Positions 1-9,214 of a stretch of DNA of 64,000 nt are shown here, piece by piece. Position numbers and translations under genes: made by a program. The DNA lies in the NCBI GenBank assembly GCA_965217565.1, contig CBDCIS010000002.1, positions 186,001-250,000 on the forward strand, given 5' to 3'. Below the pieces are notes generated by a model. It was not told the origin of the DNA. It did no database searches and saw only the letters and a program-made list of their open reading frames with translations. The stretch is from CBDCIS01 sp965217565 (lineage in GTDB: Bacteria > Chloroflexota > Dehalococcoidia > Lucifugimonadales > CATOSD01). Within the stretch, counting starts at the first letter, position 1; every line of letters begins with the position of its first letter.

Positions 1-355
1 GTATACAGACATACTTGCAATTCGCGTTTTACCTACCCTTGTCAGCCCCCTAACCCCCTCCATTTGACGGGAGGCGGAATCTCGTCGCAGCCTCTCTGGA
101 AAGAATAGACACAACCGCCCCTTTCAAGGTAAACTGCTTCTCATGTAGCGGCTGTTGTCTTACCGTTCGGGACTGGCGCGCCGCAACGCGGCAATTGACC
201 GGAGAAAGCGCATTTTGCAAAAGTCTCGATTCTATGGTCACATCCCTCCCTGGGCGGTCGAAGAGGAAACTCCGGGCCGCCTCGTCGTGCTGGAGGGTAT
301 GGGCCGAGAGTAACGACCGGTTGGTCGCGGCCGCATGGCAGAAAGAGGCTGAGTA
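1..355. other. Left-edge non-coding stretch with degenerate repeat
   Basis: No convincing gene is seen here. Positions 46-77 hold a C-rich run followed by a near-complementary G-rich run (taaccccctcc ... gacgggaggcgg). This resembles the core of the dispersed palindromic repeat found at 12208, 21365 and 51444. The words 'tacctaccc' and 'tgtcagcc' at 31-46 recur near 16915. Reverse-strand reading frames in this stretch run antisense into the following gene and have no recognisable family features. Confidence 0.4.
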
Positions 356-661
356 GTGAACATGCAACGCCGAGTCCTGGTGGTTGGACGACAACAGGAC
401 GAGACGGACAGGGTAACGAGTGTCCTAGAGGGCAATGCCTTTATCGTTACCAGCACTCTCAACGACGACGTAGCGATCGACCTCGCGGCGTCCACCGGCT
501 TCGACGCGCTCGTTGTCGGCAGCGGGGTGTCTCACGTGGAATTCGCTTCGCTGAGGGAGGACGTCTTGCGGCGTCAGCCGGACATAAAGGTCGTCGAGGA
601 GCGAGGCGTGGACTCTGTGCTTACGCTGCTGCGCCAGGCGTTGAAGGGCCCGCTCGGCTAG
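356..661 (+). CDS. Small pseudo-receiver (response-regulator-like) protein
   Basis: This 101-residue protein begins like a CheY-type receiver: a hydrophobic first strand (RRVLVVG, residues 5-11), an amphipathic helix, then 'GFDALVVGSG' near residue 48, where a receiver would have its third strand. The residue at the expected phosphoacceptor position is Gly, not Asp, and the acidic pair after strand 1 is replaced by RQQDE. Phosphorylation is therefore unlikely. The protein has no output domain. The GTG start at 356 is followed two codons later by an ATG that could also serve. It lies 56 bp upstream of the RdhA-like gene on the same strand, so co-transcription is possible. The function is unknown, and the receiver-fold assignment rests on pattern alone. 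Confidence 0.6.
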   Translation: MNMQRRVLVVGRQQDETDRVTSVLEGNAFIVTSTLNDDVAIDLAASTGFDALVVGSGVSHVEFASLREDVLRRQPDIKVVEERGVDSVLTLLRQALKGPLG

Positions 662-717
662 TTCACTAACAGGCAGTCACCCAGCGAGAATCGCACTCGG
701 AACGGGGCGTCATTCCA

Positions 718-2010
718 ATGGCAAAAAGAATCATAGGTCACAGCGTGGAGCGCCCCGAGAGGAATCCCGACGAGGGGCCGTTGTCCTTTCCCGTCGCCAA
801 AGACATTCAGGGAGTTGCCGGCATCCCCAAGCGAGACAACGAAATCTCCTACTACAACAGGGAAGCGCCGCTCGAGAGCGTGGCGGTAGCCGAAAGCGCG
901 TCCGCTCAGTGGGCCAGCGCGGTAAGGCGCGAGTTCTCCCCCGAAACGGCCGACCTCTACGAAGACTTCCAGCAGGAGATGACGCCGGTCGTCGAATGGA
1001 TTAAGGCAACTCGAGACATGGAGCCGACCGCAAAGCCCAGCGGAGACAACGTCACCGAGCTCATACGCTTGAAGGCTCTCGAACTGGGCTACGGCGAGGT
1101 GGGCTTCGCGCCGTTCGATCCCCGCTACGTCTATCGCAGCAGGCGGGCAGACCTCAATCCGCGGCTCCCCACCGCGATATGCCTAGCCCTGGAGCAGGAC
1201 TTCGACGCCACACAGACTATCCCCAGCATCGAAGCGGAGAGGGCGCAGGGAGAGGCGTACCGCCGTCAGGCGGAGCTCACCAAGACGCTGATTGACCTGA
1301 TTCTATCGTTGGGCTACCGGGTACAGGTATCCGGCCCAACCTGGCATCTCGGTCCGATGATTCCGATGTTCGTCGAGGCGGGCCTTGGGCAGCTGGGCGT
1401 CAACGGTCAACTGCTCTCCCCGCGCTTCGGCTCCCGCGCTCGCTTGCAGATGATTCTCACCGACGCCAAGGTCACCCACGACAAGCCCGTTGATTACGGC
1501 ATCCACAAGTTCTGCGCATTGTGCCAGGTGTGCGTAACCCGCTGCCCCGGCAGGGCGCTGGAAGGCCAGAAGCTGTGGTATCGCGGCGTCGAGAAGAACA
1601 AGCTCAACTTTGCTCGCTGCCGGCCGGTGATGACGCGCTACTCAGGATGCGGCGTCTGCATGAAGGTCTGTCCCATCCAGAAGTATGGGATGAAGCCGGT
1701 CATGGAGCACTACATAGAGACGGGCGAGGTGCTCGGCAAGGGCACCGACAACCTGGAAGGGTACACCCTTCCCGACAAGGGCTACTTCAAACCCGGCAAG
1801 CTGCCTCGTTTCGACGCCCAGTTCTTTAGCATGCCCAGAGGAAGAACGGAAGACAACCTGTTCGACGAACTCAAACGGGAACTCAATGATGCCCAGCAGG
1901 ACGGCGCTGCCAGGTCCGACGAAGTATGGCGCGAATTCAGGGAAAAGCTCCGCGAGTCCCTCGATCGTCCTGCTGGTCCGTTGGACATGGGAATGGACCT
2001 GAGCGTTTAG
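718..2010 (+). CDS. Reductive dehalogenase-like / QueG-like corrinoid iron-sulfur protein, no Tat signal
   Basis: This 430-residue protein shows the layout of the RdhA family. A cobalamin-reductase-type core contains 'AGLGQLGVNG' (residues 221-230) and 'SRARLQMILTD' (239-249). A bacterial ferredoxin module follows, with Cys266, 269, 272 and 276 and Pro277, then Cys301, 311, 314 and 318 with Pro319, enough for two 4Fe-4S clusters. Respiratory RdhA proteins start with a twin-arginine signal and sit beside a small membrane anchor gene (rdhB). Neither is present here, so a cytoplasmic, non-respiratory role is more likely, either dehalogenation of organohalides for catabolism or another corrinoid-dependent reduction. 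The substrate cannot be read from the sequence. Epoxyqueuosine reductase (QueG) is the main alternative, but the 110-residue N-terminal extension argues against it. Confidence 0.8.
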   Translation: MAKRIIGHSVERPERNPDEGPLSFPVAKDIQGVAGIPKRDNEISYYNREAPLESVAVAESASAQWASAVRREFSPETADLYEDFQQEMTPVVEWIKATRDMEPTAKPSGDNVTELIRLKALELGYGEVGFAPFDPRYVYRSRRADLNPRLPTAICLALEQDFDATQTIPSIEAERAQGEAYRRQAELTKTLIDLILSLGYRVQVSGPTWHLGPMIPMFVEAGLGQLGVNGQLLSPRFGSRARLQMILTDAKVTHDKPVDYGIHKFCALCQVCVTRCPGRALEGQKLWYRGVEKNKLNFARCRPVMTRYSGCGVCMKVCPIQKYGMKPVMEHYIETGEVLGKGTDNLEGYTLPDKGYFKPGKLPRFDAQFFSMPRGRTEDNLFDELKRELNDAQQDGAARSDEVWREFREKLRESLDRPAGPLDMGMDLSV

Positions 2011-2048
2011 CGGAGACGATTCTTTCCTTGTTTTGACATCAACGCGCC

Positions 2049-2069
2049 GGGCGGGTTTCGAACCCGCCC
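2049..2069. repeat. Short dispersed palindrome (GGGCGGGTT/AACCCGCCC)
   Basis: A 9-bp inverted repeat with a 3-nt loop, followed by 'cctacaag', lies between the RdhA-like gene and the NHL gene. GC-rich palindromes followed by CCCTAC also occur at 21274 and 58366, so this looks like a genome-wide small repeat family. It may double as a weak transcription terminator for the upstream gene, although no U-run follows. Confidence 0.6.
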
Positions 2070-2125
2070 CTACAAGTATCGCGGGCAGCTGAGCAATTTG
2101 GCGTAGTAATCTTTGGAGGTGAGGT

Positions 2126-2992
2126 ATGGCAGTAGTAGGATCGGGCGACTTCAGGTACGAGCGAGTAGCCTCGTGGCCCAACATGCCCAAGTATTGGTCT
2201 TTTGGAGCCGCATCGGACGGCGCGGTCAACTCGAAGAACGAGGTTCACATATTCAGCCGGGGCAGCCACCCGCTGACCATATGGGACACGGACGGCAACT
2301 TCATCTCGTCCTGGGGCGAGGGGACGTTCTCCGCGAATCCTCACGGCATCTATATTGCGCCCAACGACAACGTCTGGCTCGTGGACAGGGACTTTCACAT
2401 AGCCACCGAATACACCCAGGGCGGCGAGACTATCCGCACGCTCGGCAACAAGCTCGCGCCATCCCCCTCGTTCACCGGTATGCCCTTCAATATGCCGTCC
2501 GGTATCGCCATCGCGCCCAACGGTGAGATGTTCGTCTCCGACGGCTATGGTGGCCACCGCGTACACAAGTTCAGCGCGGACGGCGAGCTGCTGCTTTCGT
2601 GGGGCAAGCAGGGCAGCGGCCCCGGCGAGTTCGCCCTGGTGCACAACGTCTGGGTGGACAGGGACGGCCGCGTGCTCATATGCGACCGCGAGAACGACCG
2701 CATCCAGATTTTCGATGACGAGGGCGCGTTCCTGGAGGAGTGGACGGACCTGGAGAAGCCCGGCGACATCTGGATTCACGACGACGTGGTTCACGTGGTA
2801 GAACAGGGCCCGGGGACAGGGGTCAGCCTATGGACGCTCGCGGGCGACCTCATCACCCGATGGCGAGGCAGGGAAGGCCCCGGTGAGGGAACGCTCGTCG
2901 GGGGGCATGGTCTCTGCGTTGATCTGCAAGGCAGCATCTACGTAACCGAAATCGGCCAGGGCCTCCGGGTGTCCAAGTTCCAGAAGCTGTAA
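2126..2992 (+). CDS. NHL-repeat beta-propeller protein (peptidylamidoglycolate lyase-like)
   Basis: This 288-residue protein is built of about six NHL-type blades. Each has a Gly-rich turn and a 'V.D..N.RI..F...G..L..W' signature, clearest at roughly residues 130-215 ('SGIAIAPNGEMFVSDG', 'GSGPGEFALVHNVWVDRDG'). In characterised relatives this fold forms a six-bladed propeller used for ligand binding or in peptidyl-alpha-hydroxyglycine lyases. No signal peptide is visible, so it is probably cytoplasmic. The ATG start is preceded by a strong ribosome-binding site (ggaggtgagg, 2115-2124). Propellers of this type are often paired with catabolic enzymes in Chloroflexota, but the ligand is unknown. 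Confidence 0.75.
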   Translation: MAVVGSGDFRYERVASWPNMPKYWSFGAASDGAVNSKNEVHIFSRGSHPLTIWDTDGNFISSWGEGTFSANPHGIYIAPNDNVWLVDRDFHIATEYTQGGETIRTLGNKLAPSPSFTGMPFNMPSGIAIAPNGEMFVSDGYGGHRVHKFSADGELLLSWGKQGSGPGEFALVHNVWVDRDGRVLICDRENDRIQIFDDEGAFLEEWTDLEKPGDIWIHDDVVHVVEQGPGTGVSLWTLAGDLITRWRGREGPGEGTLVGGHGLCVDLQGSIYVTEIGQGLRVSKFQKL

Positions 2993-3026
2993 GGCTGGAG
3001 TATGGAACCGCGCCGACGTGTGATCG

Positions 3027-5081
3027 TTAGGTGGGTTCTTCCGATTGGGCAGCGTGCGGCGCGTGTATGAAGTGGCCGACTCGCCGCCACAGATCGACGC
3101 CGTGCAACCGAAGCGTCACGGACTCGCCGGGGGCGCACGTCTCGGGCAGCTTGGCCCTCACGCGGTAGGGATACTCCTCTAGCTCCAGGTACGCCGTGCG
3201 CCCCGGCTGGTTCTCCAGGACGACAGCCCGGTAGAACTCCGAGGGATTCCCTTCATCGGAAAGGCGCTGATCCAGGAACTTGAGGAACCAGTAACGCTTC
3301 CTCTCCTCCTCCAGCTTGCCCACCTCCTTTAGTTGCACCTCGGCGCGTTGCGCGACTGAGGTTATGTCCTCGGTTGAGTAGAGAGGGCCTCCGTAGCTGA
3401 GGAAATGGCTGATCTGGCGTTGCATCACCAGGTCCGGATAGCGTCTCAGGGGCGACGTGGCCTGGATGTAGGCGGGCACGCCAAGCCCGGCGTGAGGCGC
3501 GGGGACCGTGTCCAGGTCCGCCGGAGTGAGCCGTCGCATCATCAGGTAGCGACGCAGAGGGCCATCCGGGGTATCCTTCGGGATGTCCTCCAGGTCCGGC
3601 GCGGCCTGAGAGCGGTATGCCGCTGGCAGGCTCGCGTCACGGCAGAACTCCGCCAGCAGCGAGTTGGATAGAATCATAAGCTCGGCGACCATCTGGCGGG
3701 CGGTGGTCGAGGGTAGTACTCTTACGTCCACTTCTCCCGACGACCTTACTTCGATCCGCATCTCAGCGCGTCCCATCATCAGCGCGCCCGCGTGCTCTCT
3801 CTTCTGCCTGAGCGCAAGGGCCAGGCGGTTCAGAGGGTTCATCATGTGGTTCCAGGAATGACCGTCGTCGTCAATTGCCCCGTCCACCTCTTCGTAGGCA
3901 AGCGCCGCCTGGCTGCGAATGACCGACGGTGTAACCTCCCAGTCCAGCACGTCGCCGCTTTCTGTCATACTGACCAGCAGGCTGAGAGCCGCCCGGCGCT
4001 TGTCAGGCAGCAGGCTCCCGATCTCGTGCGAAACGCGCGGAGGCAGCATGGTTATCTGCCGCTCTGGCAGATACAGCGTTGACATGCGGCGGTCGGCCTC
4101 CTGGTCGATCGCGCCGCCGTGCGCTATGAGCGCGGCGCCGTCCGCGATGTGGATACTGAGGCGAAAGACCTGCGACGGCTGGTCGCGGACTATTTCGAGC
4201 GATACGGCGTCGTCCTTGTCCTGAGTTTCAGCGTCATCTATCGTGACTGTCGGCAGCGCGGTAAGGTCTCGCCGGCGCGGCTCATCCAGTATCGAGTAGA
4301 TGTCCAACGCGCCGGCCTCGGCCAGGGCATCTTCGGGGAACTCTTCGACGATTTCGGCGCGCTCCAGTTCGAGGGGTTCGTCTGGAGAGAGTACACCAAT
4401 CCTCACCAGCGTCTCGAAGCTGAGCCTCTGGAGGTCGCGCGCGCCGGTCTCCAGCCTCTGGAGCAGCCCGGAAGCGGCCGCGCTTCGGGTGTAGTTCTCG
4501 CCGTGGACAGCATACCCTCGCAGGTGCTCGATCAGGGCGGCCTGGTAGGGCGTCATGTACGCTGGCAGCGTTCCCCGCGACAGGCTCTCTGCCAGGGTCT
4601 CCGACGCCTGCGCGTTCTCGATAGCTCGCTGTCTGCGAGCCTGAATCTCCTCGACCGACTGTTTGGAGCGCGCCAGATAGCCATCGTGGTTATCGACGAA
4701 GTACAGGGACGACCGGTCCAGATGAAGCAAGATCGCCACCATCTGCGCGCCCGACGGCGTTGGACCCCAGTGCAACTCCGCTATGTCATCGAGGCTGAGC
4801 GCCGTGTCCTCGTCGCGTACGATTTCCCACACCTCGGTCAGGTCCAGCTTGGACGCCAGGCTCTCCACGCTGCGGCGAAACTCCTCGAGCTGCTCCTCTC
4901 CCTCGGCTATGAATCCGGTGGTGAGGATAATCCTCTCGGCGGGAAGGCGCGCCTCTTTGTTGCGGCCAATCGAAATACGAACCTGCCGGCTCCTGCCTGC
5001 GATGTTCGCGCCCTCACCAAGAAAACGCCCCACGCTGGTGCCGCCCTTCATGCGGGCGACTATCACTTCATCTAGCTGCAT
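3027..5081 (-). CDS. RNB-domain exoribonuclease (RNase II/R family)
   Basis: The protein (about 684 residues from this start) carries the RNB catalytic signature 'TIDDAETQDKDDAVSL' at codons 311-326 counted from the upstream GTG. Its closely spaced aspartates bind the two Mg ions that hydrolyse RNA 3' to 5'. The end of the RNB domain, 'PLRRYPDLVMQRQI', is also clear. A small OB/S1-like segment ('AYLELEEYPYRVRAKLPE') closes the C terminus. The N-terminal beta segment (VIVARMKGGTSVGRFLGEG) matches the leader domain of the short RNase II-like proteins of Chloroflexota and Cyanobacteria. I chose the ATG at 5081 because a GGAG lies 5 nt upstream and homology-like sequence begins there. A GTG at 5174 would add 31 residues. 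It probably acts in RNA turnover. Confidence 0.88.
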   Translation of the reverse strand: MQLDEVIVARMKGGTSVGRFLGEGANIAGRSRQVRISIGRNKEARLPAERIILTTGFIAEGEEQLEEFRRSVESLASKLDLTEVWEIVRDEDTALSLDDIAELHWGPTPSGAQMVAILLHLDRSSLYFVDNHDGYLARSKQSVEEIQARRQRAIENAQASETLAESLSRGTLPAYMTPYQAALIEHLRGYAVHGENYTRSAAASGLLQRLETGARDLQRLSFETLVRIGVLSPDEPLELERAEIVEEFPEDALAEAGALDIYSILDEPRRRDLTALPTVTIDDAETQDKDDAVSLEIVRDQPSQVFRLSIHIADGAALIAHGGAIDQEADRRMSTLYLPERQITMLPPRVSHEIGSLLPDKRRAALSLLVSMTESGDVLDWEVTPSVIRSQAALAYEEVDGAIDDDGHSWNHMMNPLNRLALALRQKREHAGALMMGRAEMRIEVRSSGEVDVRVLPSTTARQMVAELMILSNSLLAEFCRDASLPAAYRSQAAPDLEDIPKDTPDGPLRRYLMMRRLTPADLDTVPAPHAGLGVPAYIQATSPLRRYPDLVMQRQISHFLSYGGPLYSTEDITSVAQRAEVQLKEVGKLEEERKRYWFLKFLDQRLSDEGNPSEFYRAVVLENQPGRTAYLELEEYPYRVRAKLPETCAPGESVTLRLHGVDLWRRVGHFIHAPHAAQSEEPT

Positions 5082-5308
5082 ACGCGCTCCAGAGTGCCCT
5101 TCCAGTTGGATTGCGGTACCATCATAACCGATAACGGGCCACCAGGCATATTCGGCCCGGTGTTGACCGGACACTGGCCTTTGTGCTTGAACCGTGCTAA
5201 CGTCATAACATGGCTAACTTACAGGCGGAGAATATCCCGGACGAACTTCAGGGGCGACGTTGTGCTCACGGCCATGATTTGCTCTAGCCGGACACAGGAG
5301 CGAGCGAC

Positions 5309-6121
5309 ATGATGATAGACCTCACGGATAGAGTAGCAATCGTTACCGGCGGCGCGAGCGGCATAGGCAGTGGAATCTGCCTCGCGCTCGCGGGGCAAGG
5401 AGCCAACGTCGTCGTGGCCGACATCAACGCCCGGGGCGCGGAGGCCGTAGCGACAGAGGTCGCCGCGATGGGGCGCCAGTCGATGGCCGCCGCGGTGGAC
5501 GTTACCGCCCGCGCTTCCGTGGGAGACATGATCGCCCAGGTGTTGGAAAGGTTCGGCAGGATAGACATCCTGGTTAACGACGCGGGCGTAATCGGCTCGG
5601 CCAACTGGTGGGAGCGAGAGACGCCCAGCGACGACGATTGGGACTACGTGATGGCGGTCAACCTGCGCGGCGTCGTCAACGTGTCTGAAGCGGTCTCACC
5701 GCACATGATTGAGCGGCAATACGGCAAGATAGTCAACATCGCCTCCATCGCGGCGAGGCAGGGCGGCCCGGGCATCCCACACTACAACGCCTCTAAAGCC
5801 GCCGTCGCGAGTTGGACGCAATCCAACGCCCTTCAACTGGCTCCATATAACATCAACGTAAACGCCATATGCCCCGGCCTGCTTTGGACGCCAATGTTCG
5901 AGGGTTTGGTGCGCCACAGGGCCGCCTTTGCGTCGGACGAGTCAACGCACGGCCTGACGGGACGCGCACTCTTCGAGAGAACCGTTGAAGACACAATTCC
6001 CATGAAGAAGGAGCAGACGCCCGAGGACATCGGAAAACTCGCGGCATTCCTCGTCTCGGACGACGCCCACAACATCACCGGACAGGCCATCAACGTGGAC
6101 GGCGGCAGGCGCATGAACTAG
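5309..6121 (+). CDS. Short-chain dehydrogenase/reductase (SDR)
   Basis: This 270-residue classical SDR has the N-terminal NAD(P)-binding motif TGGASGIGSG (about residues 13-22) and an NDAG-type motif (VNDAGVIG). The catalytic pattern is Ser ('IVNIASIAA'), then Tyr-x3-Lys ('HYNASKAAV'). It ends with 'ITGQAINVDGGRRMN', the usual SDR C-terminal signature. It catalyses NAD(P)-dependent oxidation or reduction of an alcohol/ketone whose identity cannot be inferred. An acidic residue after strand 2 (VVADIN) favours NAD over NADP. It is separately transcribed from its divergent neighbour, the RNB nuclease. Confidence 0.88.
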   Translation: MMIDLTDRVAIVTGGASGIGSGICLALAGQGANVVVADINARGAEAVATEVAAMGRQSMAAAVDVTARASVGDMIAQVLERFGRIDILVNDAGVIGSANWWERETPSDDDWDYVMAVNLRGVVNVSEAVSPHMIERQYGKIVNIASIAARQGGPGIPHYNASKAAVASWTQSNALQLAPYNINVNAICPGLLWTPMFEGLVRHRAAFASDESTHGLTGRALFERTVEDTIPMKKEQTPEDIGKLAAFLVSDDAHNITGQAINVDGGRRMN

Positions 6122-6259
6122 GCTGTCGTACGCGTTCCCACGCGGAATGTGGATATACTCCTATGCTAACCAGAAGAGGGCATATGACGTTGTACTTTTC
6201 AGAAAGGGAATCCACTTCGATGCCCGGATTCTTGGCGCTCCCTTGAGAGAAAGGCAGGC

Positions 6260-6859
6260 ATGAAGGACGGCGCCGATGCCAACGTCGACGTTGAAGACCT
6301 GGTGAAGAGAGCCAAGGAAGGTGAGGAGTCCTCCTTTGCCGTCCTGTACGAGCACTACTTTGACCGGATTTATCGCTACGTGTCGTTCAAACTGAGAGAT
6401 CCGATTGAGGCGGAGGACATCACGGGGGAAGTGTTCTTGAAGATGCTGGAGTCTATCCACTCGTTCAAGTGGAGGGGATTCCCCTTCTCTTCATGGCTGT
6501 TTAGAATCGCCCACAACCTGGTGGTTGACCACTTCAGGAAAAGGGGCAAGAGGGCAACCGTGCCGCTGGATGCCATGCCCGCGGCCGCCGGCGCGTACTC
6601 CTGGGACGTGGACGGTCACATCGACCTCAAGCTCACAATGGGGGAAGTGTACGGCGCGATGGAGGGTCTTACCGACTTGCAACGCGAGGTCATATCCCTT
6701 CGCTTCGCGGCGGACCTGTCGGTAGCGGAGACCGCGCTCGCCGTTGGCAGAAATCAGAACGCGGTCAAGGCGCTTCAGCACGCGGGACTCAAGAAGTTGA
6801 GGAACATTCTTGACGATGAGCCTTCCCCCGCAGTAGCCCTTCGGAGCAGGGAAGCGTAG
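6260..6859 (+). CDS. RNA polymerase sigma factor, ECF/sigma-70 family
   Basis: This 199-residue protein has region 2 at about residues 25-95 ('YEHYFDRIYRYVSFKLRD...DITGEVFLKML...PFSSWLFRIAHNLVVDHFRK'), which binds core polymerase and melts the -10 region. Region 4 follows at about 130-180 ('LTDLQREVISLRFAADLSVAETALAVGRN'), a helix-turn-helix that reads the -35 region. Regions 1 and 3 are missing, as in extracytoplasmic-function sigma factors. The next gene starts 12 bp downstream and encodes a membrane protein, the usual place for a cognate regulator. The signal and regulon are unknown. Confidence 0.9.
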   Translation: MKDGADANVDVEDLVKRAKEGEESSFAVLYEHYFDRIYRYVSFKLRDPIEAEDITGEVFLKMLESIHSFKWRGFPFSSWLFRIAHNLVVDHFRKRGKRATVPLDAMPAAAGAYSWDVDGHIDLKLTMGEVYGAMEGLTDLQREVISLRFAADLSVAETALAVGRNQNAVKALQHAGLKKLRNILDDEPSPAVALRSREA

Positions 6860-6871
6860 CGGTGACGTGAG

Positions 6872-7777
6872 ATGAACCGCAATTTCGATGACATACTCAA
6901 CGAGTGCTTGGATCGAATCGCCAGCGGCGATTCGATCCAGCGGTGCGTCAGCCGCTATCCGGAACACGCGGTTGAGCTCGTTCCGCTGCTCAGAATGGCA
7001 TCCGCGACCAGCAGAGCCGCGCACGCTACTCCCTTCGCGGCGGCGGCGCGCGAGCGCGGCCGCCGCCGGCTGACGCAGGCGTTGGCCAACGGGCCTGCCA
7101 TCCCAAAGCGACGCGCCCCCATGTTCTCCTGGATACGCGACCTTCTGCGAACTCCGCTCGCCAGGCCGATGCTCGTAGCCTTTGTCGCCGTGATGGTTAC
7201 CGCGATTGCCGCCGGCGGCACCACCATGGCCTCGTCCAACAGCGTGCCTGGAGAGCCGCTCTACTGGGTGAAGACCACCAAGGAGAGTATAACGCTCAGG
7301 TTCCGCCTTTCGGACATGGGCAGGTCTGAGGAACACGTTCGGCTGGCCAGCGTGCGCGGCGACGAGATGCACCGGCTAATGGCTCAGGGCAATTTCCTGG
7401 AGGCCGAGAAGCTGGTGCTGCGAGTGAAAGAGCATTTGAACCACTCCGCGGCATACGCAGGGATCGTGATTCTGGTCAATCCCGTCGAGATGCCCGGCAG
7501 CGTGCCTGGGCAGGTCACGGGCGGGCCCCAAACCTCGGAATTGAAGACGCTGCTCGAGAGAAACGAGCAGGCGCTTTCCAATCGACGCTCCTCCATGCTG
7601 CAGGACACCCCCTCTGACCAGAGGCTGAAGGCGCAGATGATCATGGGCCAGTACGCGCTCTGGCACAGGATTTTCATTGTGGCCTTGGAAGGTGATGGCC
7701 CTTGGGGTGGGCACCTGTTCTTTATGGTGATGCCAGCCGGTTCGTTCGAGGTGTCGTCGGGGTACAGCGGCCCGTAA
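6872..7777 (+). CDS. Membrane-anchored DUF5667-type protein, possible anti-sigma partner
   Basis: The first ~50 residues ('FDDILNECLDRIASGDSIQRC', 'PEHAVELVPLLRMA') resemble the short N-terminal helical domain common in Chloroflexota proteins encoded beside ECF sigma factors. One transmembrane helix lies at about residues 105-125 (LVAFVAVMVTAIAAGGTTMA). The outside portion opens with 'SNSVPGEPLYWVKTTKE', typical of DUF5667, and continues as helical sequence. The arrangement of a cytoplasmic helical domain, one helix and an external sensor fits a regulator of the sigma factor encoded 12 bp upstream. It lacks the ZAS zinc motif of classical anti-sigma factors, so that role is inferred from position. 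Confidence 0.7.
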   Translation: MNRNFDDILNECLDRIASGDSIQRCVSRYPEHAVELVPLLRMASATSRAAHATPFAAAARERGRRRLTQALANGPAIPKRRAPMFSWIRDLLRTPLARPMLVAFVAVMVTAIAAGGTTMASSNSVPGEPLYWVKTTKESITLRFRLSDMGRSEEHVRLASVRGDEMHRLMAQGNFLEAEKLVLRVKEHLNHSAAYAGIVILVNPVEMPGSVPGQVTGGPQTSELKTLLERNEQALSNRRSSMLQDTPSDQRLKAQMIMGQYALWHRIFIVALEGDGPWGGHLFFMVMPAGSFEVSSGYSGP

Positions 7778-7839
7778 CGCGAGGGCGTGGGTGCAAGGTC
7801 TCCAGCCGTCATTGATAGGCGTGTGGCGGGCGCCCCGAC

Positions 7840-9171
7840 CTAAAGGGTTGGGAGGTAGCGGCTGATCTCGTATTCGCTGACTTGAGAGCTGTAACGCTCC
7901 CACTCGATCTTCTTATTCTCGATGAACGTGCGGAACACGTGGTCTCCCAGGGCCCTGTGCACCAGTTCGCTGTTCTCCGTAATCTGGATCGCCTCCCACA
8001 GGCTTCCGGGGAGGGACTCGATACCATTCGCCTTGCGCTTCTCTTCAGTCATGAGGAAGACGTCGTTATCCATGGGAGGGGGCAGCGCATAGTCGTTCTC
8101 GACTCCTGCCAGGCCCGCGGCGAGCATGACACTGAAGGCCAGGTAGGGGTTGCAGGCCGAGTCTGGGGCGCGATACTCGATGCGCCGCGATTCCTCTCGT
8201 CCCGCCTTGTACGCGGGGATGCGAATGAGGTCGGAACGATTCACCGTCGCCCAAGAGACGTGCACGGGAGCCTCGAACCCCGGCGCCAGCCGCTTGTACG
8301 AGTTTACCCACTGGTTGGTCACCGCGGTTATCTCCCTGGCGTGGCGCATGAGCCCGGCTATAAAGCGCCGCGCGACGTCCGAAAGCTGATAGGACGCCTC
8401 GCCGTCGTAGAAGGCGTTGCGGTTATCTTTGAATAAGGACTGGTGGGTGTGCATTCCGCTGCCATTGATGCCGCCGATAGGCTTGGGCATGAAAGTCGCG
8501 TAGCAGCCGTGCCGCGTCGCTATCTCCTTGACGACGAGGCGATACGTCATAAGCGTGTCGGCCATGGTCAGGGCGTCGGTGTGGCGAAGATCGATCTCGT
8601 GCTGGCTGGGCGCGGCCTCGTGATGGCTGGACTCCACGGGGATGCCAAGTTCTTCGAGGGTCAACACCGTCTCGCGCCGTAAGTCCGTGGAGAGGCTGGA
8701 GGCGTCCTGGTCGAAATAGTTTCCCTGGTCCAGCGGCTCTGTGCCGGTGGAGTCTTTGAAGTAGAAGTGCTCGATCTCCGGCCCAACGTAGTAGTTGAAG
8801 CCCAGCTTTGCCGCCCGTTCGAGGTTTCGCCTCAGAACGAAGCGCGGATCGCCCTCGAAGGGCGTCTCGTCCGGCGTCACAATGTCGCAGAACACCCTGG
8901 CCACCGCGTTCGTGCGCGGCCGCCAGGGAAGGATGCCGAACGTCGTCGGGTCTGGCAAGGCGTACAGGTCGCGTTCGTCGGAGCGCGCGAATCCCTCGAT
9001 AGACGAACCGTCGAAGCCCATGCCTCGCGTCAGCGCGTTCTCCAGCTCTTCCACCGTAATGGCAAACCCTTTCAGGCTCCCCAGGATGTCTGTGAACCAG
9101 AGGCGTATGAACTTTACGTCGTTCTCTCTGACCTCGTGAAGGACGTATTGGATTGCCTCGGGATCCCTCAT
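7840..9171 (-). CDS. glnA: Glutamine synthetase, type I
   Basis: This 443-residue enzyme makes glutamine from glutamate, ammonia and ATP. GSI landmarks are present: beta-grasp domain with 'MGFDGSSIEGF', the metal-binding 'VGPEIEHFYF', the ATP loop region 'NGSGMHTHQSLF', and 'RIEYRAPDSACNPYLAFSVMLAAGLAG' (shown here as landmark text in two parts: RIEYRAPDSACNPY and LAFSVMLAAGLAG). The length matches the shorter GSI-alpha group, which lacks the adenylylation insert, so feedback or protein-protein control is more likely than adenylylation. The ATG is preceded by GAGGTGAG. It lies downstream of the GSII gene on the same strand, with a 13-bp inverted repeat between them that may set independent expression. 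Confidence 0.95.
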   Translation of the reverse strand: MRDPEAIQYVLHEVRENDVKFIRLWFTDILGSLKGFAITVEELENALTRGMGFDGSSIEGFARSDERDLYALPDPTTFGILPWRPRTNAVARVFCDIVTPDETPFEGDPRFVLRRNLERAAKLGFNYYVGPEIEHFYFKDSTGTEPLDQGNYFDQDASSLSTDLRRETVLTLEELGIPVESSHHEAAPSQHEIDLRHTDALTMADTLMTYRLVVKEIATRHGCYATFMPKPIGGINGSGMHTHQSLFKDNRNAFYDGEASYQLSDVARRFIAGLMRHAREITAVTNQWVNSYKRLAPGFEAPVHVSWATVNRSDLIRIPAYKAGREESRRIEYRAPDSACNPYLAFSVMLAAGLAGVENDYALPPPMDNDVFLMTEEKRKANGIESLPGSLWEAIQITENSELVHRALGDHVFRTFIENKKIEWERYSSQVSEYEISRYLPTL

Positions 9172-9214
9172 GCGGTCTCACCTCGAAAGGAGCTCCTGGA
9201 ACCCGGAAAAGCAA

